Shown here in pieces: positions 25,167-32,702 of a stretch of 43,857 bases of DNA. A model generated the notes under the pieces. The model saw nothing but the letters and a program-made list of their open reading frames with translations, made no database searches and was not told the DNA's origin. The position numbers and the translations under genes are program-made. This DNA is from Nocardia veterana NBRC 100344 (GTDB taxonomy: Bacteria > Actinomycetota > Actinomycetes > Mycobacteriales > Mycobacteriaceae). How positions within the stretch are numbered: the first letter of the stretch is position 1; every line of letters begins with the position of its first letter. The DNA is taken from positions 1 to 43,857 of the forward strand of contig NZ_BAGM01000136.1 in NCBI RefSeq assembly GCF_000308855.1. The letters are read 5' to 3'.

Positions 25167-27665
25167 ATGACCGAGACCACGCTGCCGCCCAACGGTGGTG
25201 CGGGCGACCGGATCGAGCCGGTCGACATCCAGAACGAGATGCAGAGCAGCTACATCGATTACGCGATGAGCGTGATCGTGGGCCGCGCGCTGCCCGATGT
25301 GCGGGACGGCCTCAAGCCGGTGCACCGGCGCGTGCTCTACGCGATGTACGACAACGGCTACCGGCCCGACCGCGGCTATGTGAAGTCCGCTCGTCCGGTC
25401 GCCGAGACCATGGGTAACTACCACCCGCACGGTGACGCGTCGATCTACGACACCCTGGTGCGCATGGCGCAGCCCTGGTCGCTGCGGTATCCGCTGGTCG
25501 ACGGCCAGGGCAACTTCGGTTCCCGCGGTAACGACGGCGCGGCCGCCATGCGGTACACCGAGTGCCGCCTCACCCCGCTGGCGATGGAGCTGCTCCGCGA
25601 AATCGACCACGAAACGGTCGACTTCACGCCGAACTACGACGGCCGCTCCCAGGAGCCCGTCGTTCTCCCCAGCCGGGTGCCGAACCTGTTGATGAACGGG
25701 TCCAACGGCATCGCGGTCGGTATGGCGACGAACATCCCGCCGCACAACTTGAACGAGCTGGCCGAGGCCATCTACTGGGCGCTGGACAACTATGACGCCG
25801 ACGAGGAGACCACCCTCGCCGCGTGCATGGAACGGGTCAAGGGCCCGGACTTCCCGACCTACGGCCTGATCGTCGGCAGCCAGGGCATCCACGACGCCTA
25901 CACCACGGGCCGCGGTTCCATCCGGATGCGCGGTGTGGTCGAGATCGAAGAGGACAATCGCGGTCGCACCACGATCGTCATCACCGAGCTGCCGTACCAG
26001 GTCAACACCGACAACTTCATCAACTCGATCGCCGAGCAGGTCAAGGACGGCAAGATCGCGGGTATCTCCGATATCCACGACGAGTCCTCCGATCGCGCGG
26101 GTATGCGGATCGTGGTCACCGTCAAGCGGGACGCCGTGGCCAAGGTGGTGCTGAACAACCTCTACAAGCACACCCAGCTGCAGACCAGCTTCGGCGCGAA
26201 CATGCTGTCGATCGTCGACGGCGTGCCGCGCACGCTGCGCCTGGATCAGATGATCCGGCTCTACGTCGAACACCAGTTGGACGTCATCGTCCGGCGCACC
26301 CGCTACCTGCTGCGCAAGGCCGAGGAGCGAGCCCACATCCTGCGCGGCCTGGTCAAGGCGCTGGACATGCTCGACGAGGTCATCGCGCTGATCCGGCGGT
26401 CGGCCAACACCGATACCGCACGCACCGGCCTGATGGAGTTGCTGGAGATCGACGAGATCCAGGCGACCGCCATCCTCGATATGCAGCTGCGGCGCCTGTC
26501 GGCCCTGGAGCGGCAGAAGATCATCGACGAACTGGCCCGCATCGAGGCCGAGATCGCCGATTTGAAGGACATTCTGGAGAAGCCGGAACGGCAGCGTGCC
26601 ATCGTGCGCGACGAGCTGGCCGAGATCGTCGAGAAGTACGGCGACGAGCGGCGCACGAAGATCGTCGCGGCCGACGGCGACGTGGCCGACGAGGATCTGA
26701 TCGCCCGCGAGGATGTCGTCGTCACCATCACCGCGACCGGCTACGCCAAGCGCACCAAGACCGATCTGTACCGCAGCCAGAAGCGCGGTGGCAAGGGTGT
26801 GCAGGGCGCCGGCCTGAAGCAGGACGATCTGGTCAAGCACTTCTTCGTGACCTCGACCCACGACTGGCTGCTGTTCTTCACCAACCTCGGCCGGGTCTAC
26901 CGCGCCAAGGCCTACGAACTGCCCGAGGCCAACCGCACCGCTCGCGGTCAGCACGTGGCCAACCTGCTGGCATTCCAGCCGGAGGAGAAGATCGCCCAGG
27001 TCATCCGGATCAAGACCTACGAGGATGCGCCGTATCTGGTCCTGGCGACCCGCAACGGTCTGGTGAAGAAGTCCAAGCTGACCGACTTCGACTCCAACCG
27101 CACCGGCGGCATCGTCGCGGTGAATCTGCGCGACGGTGACGAATTGGTCGGCGCCGCACTGTGTTCGGCGGAGGACGATCTGCTGCTGGTGTCCGCGCAC
27201 GGGCAGTCCATCCGGTTCACCGCCAACGACGAGGTGTTGCGCCCGATGGGCCGCGCCACCTCGGGTGTGCAGGGCATGCGGTTCAACGCCGACGATGAGC
27301 TGTTGTCGCTCAACGTCGTTCGCGACGGCACGTATCTACTGGTCGCGACGGCGGGCGGGTACGCCAAGCGCACCGCGATCGAGGAGTACACCGCGCAGGG
27401 TCGTGGCGGTAAAGGCGTGTTGACGATTCAGTACGACCCGAAGCGTGGCAGTCTGGTCGGAGCGCTCATCGTCGACGACGATGACGAGCTCTATGCCATA
27501 ACCTCCGGCGGCGGCGTCATCCGGACGGCGGCGAACCAGGTGCGCAAGGCAGGCCGGCAGACCAAGGGCGTGCGGTTGATGAACCTCGGCGAGGGCGATA
27601 CGTTGCTCGCGATCGCGCGTAACGCCGATGAGCCCGACCAGGTTTCCGGTGAAGAAGAGGCCTGA
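25167..27665 (+). CDS. gyrA: DNA gyrase subunit A
   Basis: Breakage-reunion subunit; 832 residues. Catalytic Tyr130 in AAMRYTE; quinolone-determining region GDASIYD at 89-95, with Ala91 at the position of E. coli Ser83, as in mycobacteria. Coiled-coil and tower region 200-500. The GyrA-box QKRGGKG at 538-544 begins the DNA-wrapping beta-pinwheel domain, which shows several repeats of the VA(T/V)..GYAKRT and GIVAVNLRDGD type. AAGGAGAG precedes the ATG. No intein or insertion. Confidence 0.98.
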   Translation: MTETTLPPNGGAGDRIEPVDIQNEMQSSYIDYAMSVIVGRALPDVRDGLKPVHRRVLYAMYDNGYRPDRGYVKSARPVAETMGNYHPHGDASIYDTLVRMAQPWSLRYPLVDGQGNFGSRGNDGAAAMRYTECRLTPLAMELLREIDHETVDFTPNYDGRSQEPVVLPSRVPNLLMNGSNGIAVGMATNIPPHNLNELAEAIYWALDNYDADEETTLAACMERVKGPDFPTYGLIVGSQGIHDAYTTGRGSIRMRGVVEIEEDNRGRTTIVITELPYQVNTDNFINSIAEQVKDGKIAGISDIHDESSDRAGMRIVVTVKRDAVAKVVLNNLYKHTQLQTSFGANMLSIVDGVPRTLRLDQMIRLYVEHQLDVIVRRTRYLLRKAEERAHILRGLVKALDMLDEVIALIRRSANTDTARTGLMELLEIDEIQATAILDMQLRRLSALERQKIIDELARIEAEIADLKDILEKPERQRAIVRDELAEIVEKYGDERRTKIVAADGDVADEDLIAREDVVVTITATGYAKRTKTDLYRSQKRGGKGVQGAGLKQDDLVKHFFVTSTHDWLLFFTNLGRVYRAKAYELPEANRTARGQHVANLLAFQPEEKIAQVIRIKTYEDAPYLVLATRNGLVKKSKLTDFDSNRTGGIVAVNLRDGDELVGAALCSAEDDLLLVSAHGQSIRFTANDEVLRPMGRATSGVQGMRFNADDELLSLNVVRDGTYLLVATAGGYAKRTAIEEYTAQGRGGKGVLTIQYDPKRGSLVGALIVDDDDELYAITSGGGVIRTAANQVRKAGRQTKGVRLMNLGEGDTLLAIARNADEPDQVSGEEEA

Positions 27666-27744
27666 GGCTCGGATTAGCGTTAGGTTCTGGAAGCGGTAGT
27701 TTCTCCACAAGCAGCGGCGCCACGACGGATCGAAGGATTCTGCA

Positions 27745-28716
27745 TTGACCACTCCGAATCAGCCGAACGACGAGCGACACCACGCCAACGGTGTGACCGA
27801 GCGGATCGCACCGTCACCGATTCCGCCGCGGCCGGCGCCGCGGTCCGGGTCGTCGGCCGACAACGGCTCGGGTAATTCGCCCGCGAACTCCGAGCCGCAG
27901 GGCGATTCCGCGAAGTCCGGTGCCGCGGCGCCGGAGGCAGCAGAAGGTGGCGAGGGTCGTGGTGGCTCCCGCTTCGAGGAGGGATGGTCGCAGCTGCCGC
28001 AGCGGGAACCGCAGTCGAATCTGCCCCGGCCGGGCGCGGCGCCGGTGACGGGCCGCTCGAGCTCCACCGGACTCGGTGGGGGCGTGAGCAACGCCCGCAC
28101 CACTACCGACCTCGCCGCCAAGGCCGCCCGCAAGGAGGCGGCCATGGTGAAGTCCGTCGGCATCGACGGACCGACTCGTAGCATTTCGCGGCCGGAGCTG
28201 ATCAAGGATCTGCCCGATCTGTCGGAGCTGCGCCATCCGCTGCCGCAGGCCGAACCCGCTGCGGCACAGGCGGTTCCGATGGCGGTGCAGCCGGGCTCGG
28301 CCACCGTGTCCCCGGCCGCTCAGGCGGCGGTGGCCCAAGCGGTCAGCAGTGGGGAGCCGCTGCGCGCGACGGTCCAGGTGCGCCACATCGATCCGTGGTC
28401 GACGCTGAAGGTGTCGCTGGTGATCAGTGTCGCCATGTTCTTCGTCTGGATGCTGGCGGTCGGCTTCCTGTACATCGTGCTCTCCGGCATGGGTGTCTGG
28501 GACCGGTTGAACAGCACCTTCACCGACATGGTGAACGACAACAACTCCTCGGCGACGACGATCATCGATGCGGGCAGCGTGTTCGGATACGCGGCCGTCA
28601 TCGGCCTCATCAACGTGGTGTTGTTCACCGCCCTGTCCACGGTCGGGGTGTTCATCTACAACCAGTGCACCGACCTCGTCGGCGGTGTCCAGGTGACGCT
28701 GGCCGATCCGGACTGA
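27745..28716 (+). CDS. DUF3566 membrane protein (Rv0007-like)
   Basis: 323 residues: a disordered Pro/Ser/Ala-rich N-terminal two thirds (1-210), then the DUF3566 domain with two membrane segments (about 222-245, TLKVSLVISVAMFFVWMLAV; and 275-300, VIGLINVVLFTALSTVGVF) separated by an amphipathic loop containing WDRLNSTFTDMV. Start is TTG at 27745, seven bases after AAGGA. Function unknown to me; it is the usual gene between gyrA and tRNA-Ile in mycolic-acid actinomycetes, suggesting a cell-envelope or division role. Confidence 0.88.
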   Translation: MTTPNQPNDERHHANGVTERIAPSPIPPRPAPRSGSSADNGSGNSPANSEPQGDSAKSGAAAPEAAEGGEGRGGSRFEEGWSQLPQREPQSNLPRPGAAPVTGRSSSTGLGGGVSNARTTTDLAAKAARKEAAMVKSVGIDGPTRSISRPELIKDLPDLSELRHPLPQAEPAAAQAVPMAVQPGSATVSPAAQAAVAQAVSSGEPLRATVQVRHIDPWSTLKVSLVISVAMFFVWMLAVGFLYIVLSGMGVWDRLNSTFTDMVNDNNSSATTIIDAGSVFGYAAVIGLINVVLFTALSTVGVFIYNQCTDLVGGVQVTLADPD

Positions 28717-28725
28717 CGATCGCGG

Positions 28726-28770
28726 CGAACGGCCGGCCGGGTGTTCCCGCCCGGCCGTTCGTGCTTTGTT
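28726..28770 (+). terminator. Terminator after the DUF3566 gene
   Basis: CGAACGGCCGG (28726-28736) pairs with CCGGCCGTTCG (28751-28761), followed by TGCTTTGTT. The U-tract is imperfect. Confidence 0.6.
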
Positions 28771-28789
28771 GGGGCTTTGACCAGGCGTT

Positions 28790-28819
28790 TTGGAGAGCAA
28801 TCGGGGGGTTGTGTAGTCT
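28790..28819 (+). promoter_or_regulatory. Candidate tRNA-Ile/tRNA-Ala promoter
   Basis: TTGGAG (28790-28795), an 18-base spacer and TAGTCT (28814-28819), preceded by TG, lie about 46 bases before tRNA-Ile. The -10 is good, the -35 fair. Confidence 0.45.
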
Positions 28820-28865
28820 CTACCGAGTCAAGTCACGACACACCGCGAGTCGGGACGAGCACTAC

Positions 28866-28939
28866 GGGCCTATAGCTCAGGCGGTTAGAGCGCTTCGCTG
28901 ATAACGAAGAGGTCGGAGGTTCAAGTCCTCCTAGGCCCA
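28866..28939 (+). tRNA. tRNA-Ile (GAU)
   Basis: 74 bases. The acceptor stem GGGCCTA pairs with TAGGCCC, the anticodon loop CTGATAA gives GAU, and the T-arm reads GGAGG-TTCAAGT-CCTCC. The discriminator is A and CCA is not encoded. Same position as ileT after the gyrase operon in mycobacteria. Confidence 0.97.
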
Positions 28940-28972
28940 CATCCACAGACCTGGTCGTATTCCACGGCCGAG

Positions 28973-29045
28973 GGGGCCTTAGCTCAATTGGCAGAGCACT
29001 GCCTTTGCAAGGCAGGGGTTAGGGGTTCGATTCCCCTAGGCTCCA
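28973..29045 (+). tRNA. tRNA-Ala (UGC), copy 1
   Basis: 73 bases. The acceptor stem GGGGCCT pairs with AGGCTCC (one G-U), the anticodon arm is CTGCC-TTTGCAA-GGCAG (anticodon UGC), and the T-arm is standard. Discriminator A, CCA not encoded. Identical to the copy at 29284. Confidence 0.97.
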
Positions 29046-29159
29046 CTTCGTTCGGCCGTCACCGCATCCGGTAGCCGATCCCGGGGGACTCATCATCACG
29101 CCGCTGTCGCCGTTACGGCCGTGGCGGCCGCACTGCCCGGAGCACAGTAGGGTGGTGGC

Positions 29160-29267
29160 ATGAAACTTCTTCTGACGATCGGTGTAGTGGCCGCAGTTGT
29201 CTTCGCTGTCACCAAGGTTCGCAAGCGCAACGACGCGGACCTGTGGCACGAGGTGACCACGCGCTGA
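29160..29267 (+). CDS. DLW-39 family small protein
   Basis: A 35-residue protein that begins MKLLLTIGVVAAVVFAVTKV, one membrane segment, and ends with basic RKRNDADLWHEVTTR, holding the DLW signature that names this actinobacterial family. AGGG lies eight bases before ATG 29160. Families of this kind are regularly found beside the tRNA-Ile/tRNA-Ala genes; function unknown. Here it sits between two identical tRNA-Ala genes. Confidence 0.85.
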   Translation: MKLLLTIGVVAAVVFAVTKVRKRNDADLWHEVTTR

Positions 29268-29283
29268 ACCAGCGCGAGTTGCC

Positions 29284-29356
29284 GGGGCCTTAGCTCAATT
29301 GGCAGAGCACTGCCTTTGCAAGGCAGGGGTTAGGGGTTCGATTCCCCTAGGCTCCA
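29284..29356 (+). tRNA. tRNA-Ala (UGC), copy 2
   Basis: 73 bases, identical in sequence to the tRNA-Ala at 28973, with anticodon UGC. It starts 17 bases after the DLW-39 stop. Its 3' end enters a 13-bp tandem repeat (29350-29375). Confidence 0.96.
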
Positions 29357-29375
29357 CTCGATGGCTCCACTCGAT
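29350..29375 (+). repeat. 13-bp tandem repeat at the tRNA-Ala 3' end
   Basis: GGCTCCACTCGAT occurs at 29350-29362 and again directly at 29363-29375. The first copy contains the last seven bases of tRNA-Ala. This is the form of an attachment-site or recombination scar. Confidence 0.75.
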
Positions 29376-29436
29376 CGAGCAGGCCGCAGGTCGGGACCTG
29401 CGGCTGCGCTGATAGCCGACGTGCCGTGACGGCAGG

Positions 29437-30162
29437 TCATGGCCGCGCCAGCAGATCGATCACGGCCTGCACTTCTGCCGTGGTCGGGGTCGGTAGATTG
29501 TCGCGGCCGTGGATCAGGCCGATCCCCAGATACACCATCGCGCCCGCCCGCAGCCTCGCCTGCGCCGGGTCGAAGCCGAGGTCTAGCATCGCCGTTTGTA
29601 CGGTGTGGAAGATGCGCTGATCGAGCGCTTCGACGGCCCGGGCGACGGTCTCGTCGGTGCGTGACCACTCCCGCACCGAGGCCTCGACCATCCAGTGCTT
29701 CGGGTCGACGAGCATGGCCGCCATCTGTTCGATGCGCGATTCCACCGGGATCGAGTCCAGCGCGGCCAGTGCGCGGACCGCCTCGCTCTGCCGGTCACGC
29801 CAGCGGTCGGCCATGGCCGCCATCAACTGTTCGAGATCGTCGAAATGCCAGTAGAAGCTGCCCTTGGTGACACCGAGTTCCTGGCACAGCCGTGGAATAC
29901 GGATGGCTGTCACCCCCTCACGGGCGAGGAGGTCCAGCGCGCCGTCGACCCAGTCGTCGTAGGACAGCCGCGGCGTCCGGCGGCGGCTGCGGTGCTGGGC
30001 CTCGGCCTTCTTCGACAGCGGGACTCTTTCCGACGAGGACTTCGGGGGTGTCGTCTTCCGCCGGTCCGGTAGCGGAAGCTCCGCCGTCATCGCCGCGCCG
30101 TCGCACTGCCGAGATGCATGACCCGATGGTAGGGGAGCCGACCGCCGTCGGGATGCGCCCAC
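29437..30162 (-). CDS. TetR-family transcriptional regulator
   Basis: 241 residues. A basic disordered N-terminal leader (1-60) precedes the TetR DNA-binding domain (about 65-115) with GVTAIRIPRLCQELGVTKGSFYWHFDDLEQLM, the standard helix-turn-helix. The ligand domain is all-helical. GTG 30162 is chosen because GGGAGGTGA lies four bases upstream; ATG 30090 would remove the leader but lacks a ribosome binding site. It diverges from the DUF2236 gene, and a perfect dyad lies between them, so it probably represses both itself and the oxygenase operon in response to an unknown, perhaps terpenoid or lipid, ligand. Confidence 0.9.
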   Translation of the reverse strand: MGASRRRSAPLPSGHASRQCDGAAMTAELPLPDRRKTTPPKSSSERVPLSKKAEAQHRSRRRTPRLSYDDWVDGALDLLAREGVTAIRIPRLCQELGVTKGSFYWHFDDLEQLMAAMADRWRDRQSEAVRALAALDSIPVESRIEQMAAMLVDPKHWMVEASVREWSRTDETVARAVEALDQRIFHTVQTAMLDLGFDPAQARLRAGAMVYLGIGLIHGRDNLPTPTTAEVQAVIDLLARP

Positions 30163-30191
30163 GGCTCACCTCCCGAGAACGGACCATTCTT

Positions 30192-30215
30192 TCGAGTACC
30201 GTCCACCGTACTCGA
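30192..30215. promoter_or_regulatory. Probable TetR operator
   Basis: TCGAGTAC (30192-30199), eight bases, GTACTCGA (30208-30215) is a perfect inverted repeat; outer ACCAT/ATGGT sequences lengthen the symmetry. It lies in the 127-bp gap between the divergent regulator and DUF2236 gene. Confidence 0.65.
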
Positions 30216-30289
30216 TGGTATGGTCGCTGCGACGGTGACGAGCGAAGTCACCGATTCGATGCTGCGATTCCGAACGGTTCGGTGAGACC

Positions 30290-31549
30290 ATGACTCCAAC
30301 CGATATTCAGAACGTCACCTGCCCCAGCGCTTTTCGCTACTGGGAGGCGAGGAATCGACCCGCGGTGCGCCGAGTGGAGTCGCTCGTGCGGAAGGTGACC
30401 GGCTCCCATCTCTTCCCCACCGACGAGCAGGCCCGCGCGCTCACCGAGGATCTGTTCGCCGGCGATCCGGTCGCCGAACGTTTCGTCGCTGAGGTGATGC
30501 GCGGTCCGGGCGGTTCGGCGGCGGGACGGCAACTGCTCGACCGGGCCCTGACCGACGGCATCGCCGCCGTACCCGAGGCGCCCGCGGCCATGCGGGAATT
30601 GTTCGCGGAATTCGAGACCGTTCCCGACTGGGTCGTCCCGGACCTCGTCGAACAGGGTGCGGCCATCTGGCGTCGGTGGGGCACCATGCTGTTCAGTTTC
30701 GCCGGCGCGGAAACCCTGGAAATGTACACCGAATCCGCCGTCGCGACCCCGTTGTCGCTGGCCGGCGGTTATGCCGGGAACAGCGCACTGCGCCGATACC
30801 TGGAGACCTGCCGATTCTGGATGGACGTCTCGCAGCCCGGTGCGCTGTTGACTCCGGGCTCGACCGGCCGGGCGACGGCATTGAAGGTTCGGGTGATGCA
30901 TGTGTCGGTGCGTGCGAAGGTGGCCGAACATCCGGAATGGGACATCGACAGGTGGGGCCTGCCGATCAGTCAGACCTATCAGTTGCTGACTCTGATCGCC
31001 GGCAGCGTCACGCCGGGACTCGGGTTGTGGGCGTTGGGGTATCAGACGACGCCCGCGGAAATCCGTGCGCTGCTGCACTTTCAGAAGTACATGGGCTACC
31101 TGCTCGGGGTGCGCCTGCGGTGGCATCCGGAGACGATCGCGGATTCGCTCCGGGTCCTCGCGATGACCATCGCATCACGTTCCTACGATGCCGGCGACCA
31201 CGGCGCCGAACTGATCGAGTCCTATCCGGCGGCCTTCGCGCCGCGGCCGGAACATCGCGGCCTGAGCCGGCTGCGCGCCGCCTACAACTTCCGGATCAAC
31301 TCCGTGTACTCGGCGATGTACATGGCACCCCGAACCCGACGCAAATACCGGCTGCCACCGGCATTTCCGTGGCTGTTGATTCCGGTGCTGCGGTTTCCGT
31401 TGATCTCCGCCATGGAGTTCGCGCGGCGGGTACCACCGATCGGCCGGATACACGAGCGGGTGATGGTTCGGCACCGGGAGAACTGGTATCGAGCCCAGAT
31501 GCAGGGCCGGGAAGCGGAATTCGACGCCGGCGGCGCACTGCGCCGGTGA
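30290..31549 (+). CDS. DUF2236 haem oxygenase, Lcp/MpaB family
   Basis: 419 residues, cytoplasmic (no signal peptide). All-helical DUF2236 fold with the family's central motif GRATALKVRVMHVSVR (about 195-210), including the Arg/Lys/His cluster associated with haem b binding. Characterised relatives are latex-clearing protein (Lcp), which cleaves polyisoprene, and MpaB, which cleaves a farnesyl side chain, so an isoprenoid or lipid substrate is plausible; this is inference. Unlike secreted Lcp it has no Tat signal. The CrtC-like gene starts 14 bases downstream. Expression is probably controlled by the divergent TetR regulator. Confidence 0.82.
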   Translation: MTPTDIQNVTCPSAFRYWEARNRPAVRRVESLVRKVTGSHLFPTDEQARALTEDLFAGDPVAERFVAEVMRGPGGSAAGRQLLDRALTDGIAAVPEAPAAMRELFAEFETVPDWVVPDLVEQGAAIWRRWGTMLFSFAGAETLEMYTESAVATPLSLAGGYAGNSALRRYLETCRFWMDVSQPGALLTPGSTGRATALKVRVMHVSVRAKVAEHPEWDIDRWGLPISQTYQLLTLIAGSVTPGLGLWALGYQTTPAEIRALLHFQKYMGYLLGVRLRWHPETIADSLRVLAMTIASRSYDAGDHGAELIESYPAAFAPRPEHRGLSRLRAAYNFRINSVYSAMYMAPRTRRKYRLPPAFPWLLIPVLRFPLISAMEFARRVPPIGRIHERVMVRHRENWYRAQMQGREAEFDAGGALRR

Positions 31550-31563
31550 GGGAAGGACCAGCC

Positions 31564-32628
31564 ATGACCAGCACCGCTATTGTCGAGGCCTGGAACGGTC
31601 CCGGCCGCCGGGACGGCGAACTGACACCGGTCGAGCCGCACCACAACGCATTACATCCCGCGGCGAGTTCACTGGCCTTCGAACATTGGTATTTCGACGC
31701 GCATCTCGACAGCGGGCACACCGTGATCGGCTTTCTGATCAAACGCCGGCCGGAAGACTTTCCGCATGCGCGGCCCTGGGTGGAATTGATGGTCTACGAG
31801 CCGGACGGCACCCGTCGGCAGGTCGCCCGAAAGTACCCGCGTGATCGCGCGTCCTTCGCCACTCGTGCGTGCGACGTTCGGATCGGAGATAATCGCGCGC
31901 ACACCGAATTTCGCGCCGGCGGGCTGCCGACCCACCACTTGCGGCTGGCCGAGGGCGGGTTGGAATTCGATCTGCGTTTCGACAACGAGCTGCCGAGCTG
32001 GATGCCCGGACAGGGAGAAACCCGTTTCGGCGGAGGTGATTCGTTCGGTTGGGTGGTCGGTGCGCCCCGGGCCAGGGTGAGCGGGACGATCCGCGTCGAC
32101 AGCAGCGAATTCACCGTCACCGGGCGCGGATACGCCGATCACAACTGGGGTGTCGGCGATATGCGCAAGATCATCGAGCGCTGGCACTGGGGACGGCTGT
32201 ACGTCGAGGACTATTCGCTGCTGTTCGCGGATGTGCTGACCCAGCAGCGGCGTGGTGCGCACGAGATCGCCCCGCTGATGCTGGCCCACCGCGACCGCAT
32301 CGTGTTGTCGACGGGCGAGACCCGATTGACCGAGGGGCCGCCACGTTACGACGCCACCGCGGGGCGCACCTATCCCGAATGGATCGAACTGCTGGTTCCG
32401 GACCACGTCGAGTTACGGTTGACCGTGCAGCGGGTGATCCATGCCCACGATCTGCTCGACGATATTCCCGTGGTGCGATCATCGCTGGTGAAACCGTTGG
32501 CGCACAAGATGATCGGGCATCCCGGCTATTTCCGGTTCGAATCGGGCTTCGAACTGACCGTCCACGGTGGCGGTGCACCGGTCCGACGGTCCGGTATCAC
32601 GCTGCACGAACTGGTCGCGCTCACCTGA
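31564..32628 (+). CDS. CrtC/AttH-like lipocalin-domain protein
   Basis: 354 residues. The sequence LAFEHWYFDAHLDSGHTVIGFLI near the N-terminus, GYADHNWGVGDM near 200 and WHWGRLYVEDYSLLFADVL are hallmarks of the CrtC N-terminal lipocalin (hydroxyneurosporene synthase/carotenoid hydratase, AttH) superfamily. Its members act on or carry hydrophobic substrates. No signal peptide. GGAAGGA precedes ATG 31564 by six bases, 14 bases after the DUF2236 gene, so the two are cotranscribed. Either a hydratase or a non-catalytic lipid binder is possible. Confidence 0.78.
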   Translation: MTSTAIVEAWNGPGRRDGELTPVEPHHNALHPAASSLAFEHWYFDAHLDSGHTVIGFLIKRRPEDFPHARPWVELMVYEPDGTRRQVARKYPRDRASFATRACDVRIGDNRAHTEFRAGGLPTHHLRLAEGGLEFDLRFDNELPSWMPGQGETRFGGGDSFGWVVGAPRARVSGTIRVDSSEFTVTGRGYADHNWGVGDMRKIIERWHWGRLYVEDYSLLFADVLTQQRRGAHEIAPLMLAHRDRIVLSTGETRLTEGPPRYDATAGRTYPEWIELLVPDHVELRLTVQRVIHAHDLLDDIPVVRSSLVKPLAHKMIGHPGYFRFESGFELTVHGGGAPVRRSGITLHELVALT

Positions 32629-32702
32629 GGCTTGCATGAGCCCGGCGGCGGCGCATTCACGATGCAAGTCGCCTGCAAGTGGCCGACGGCAGTGTCGGGG
32701 GC

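Noticed and set aside
25110..27200. 696-residue minus-strand open frame over gyrA
   Set aside because: Shadow of gyrA; long antisense frames are common in high-GC genes and no family signature is present.
30676..31563. N-terminal extension of the CrtC-like frame through the DUF2236 gene
   Set aside because: The extension overlaps another gene and is low-complexity; ATG 31564 has a good ribosome binding site.
32631..32668. CTTGCAT...ATGCAAG inverted repeat between the lipocalin and monooxygenase genes
   Set aside because: 7-bp arms with a 24-base spacer and no T run; too weak to call a terminator or operator.
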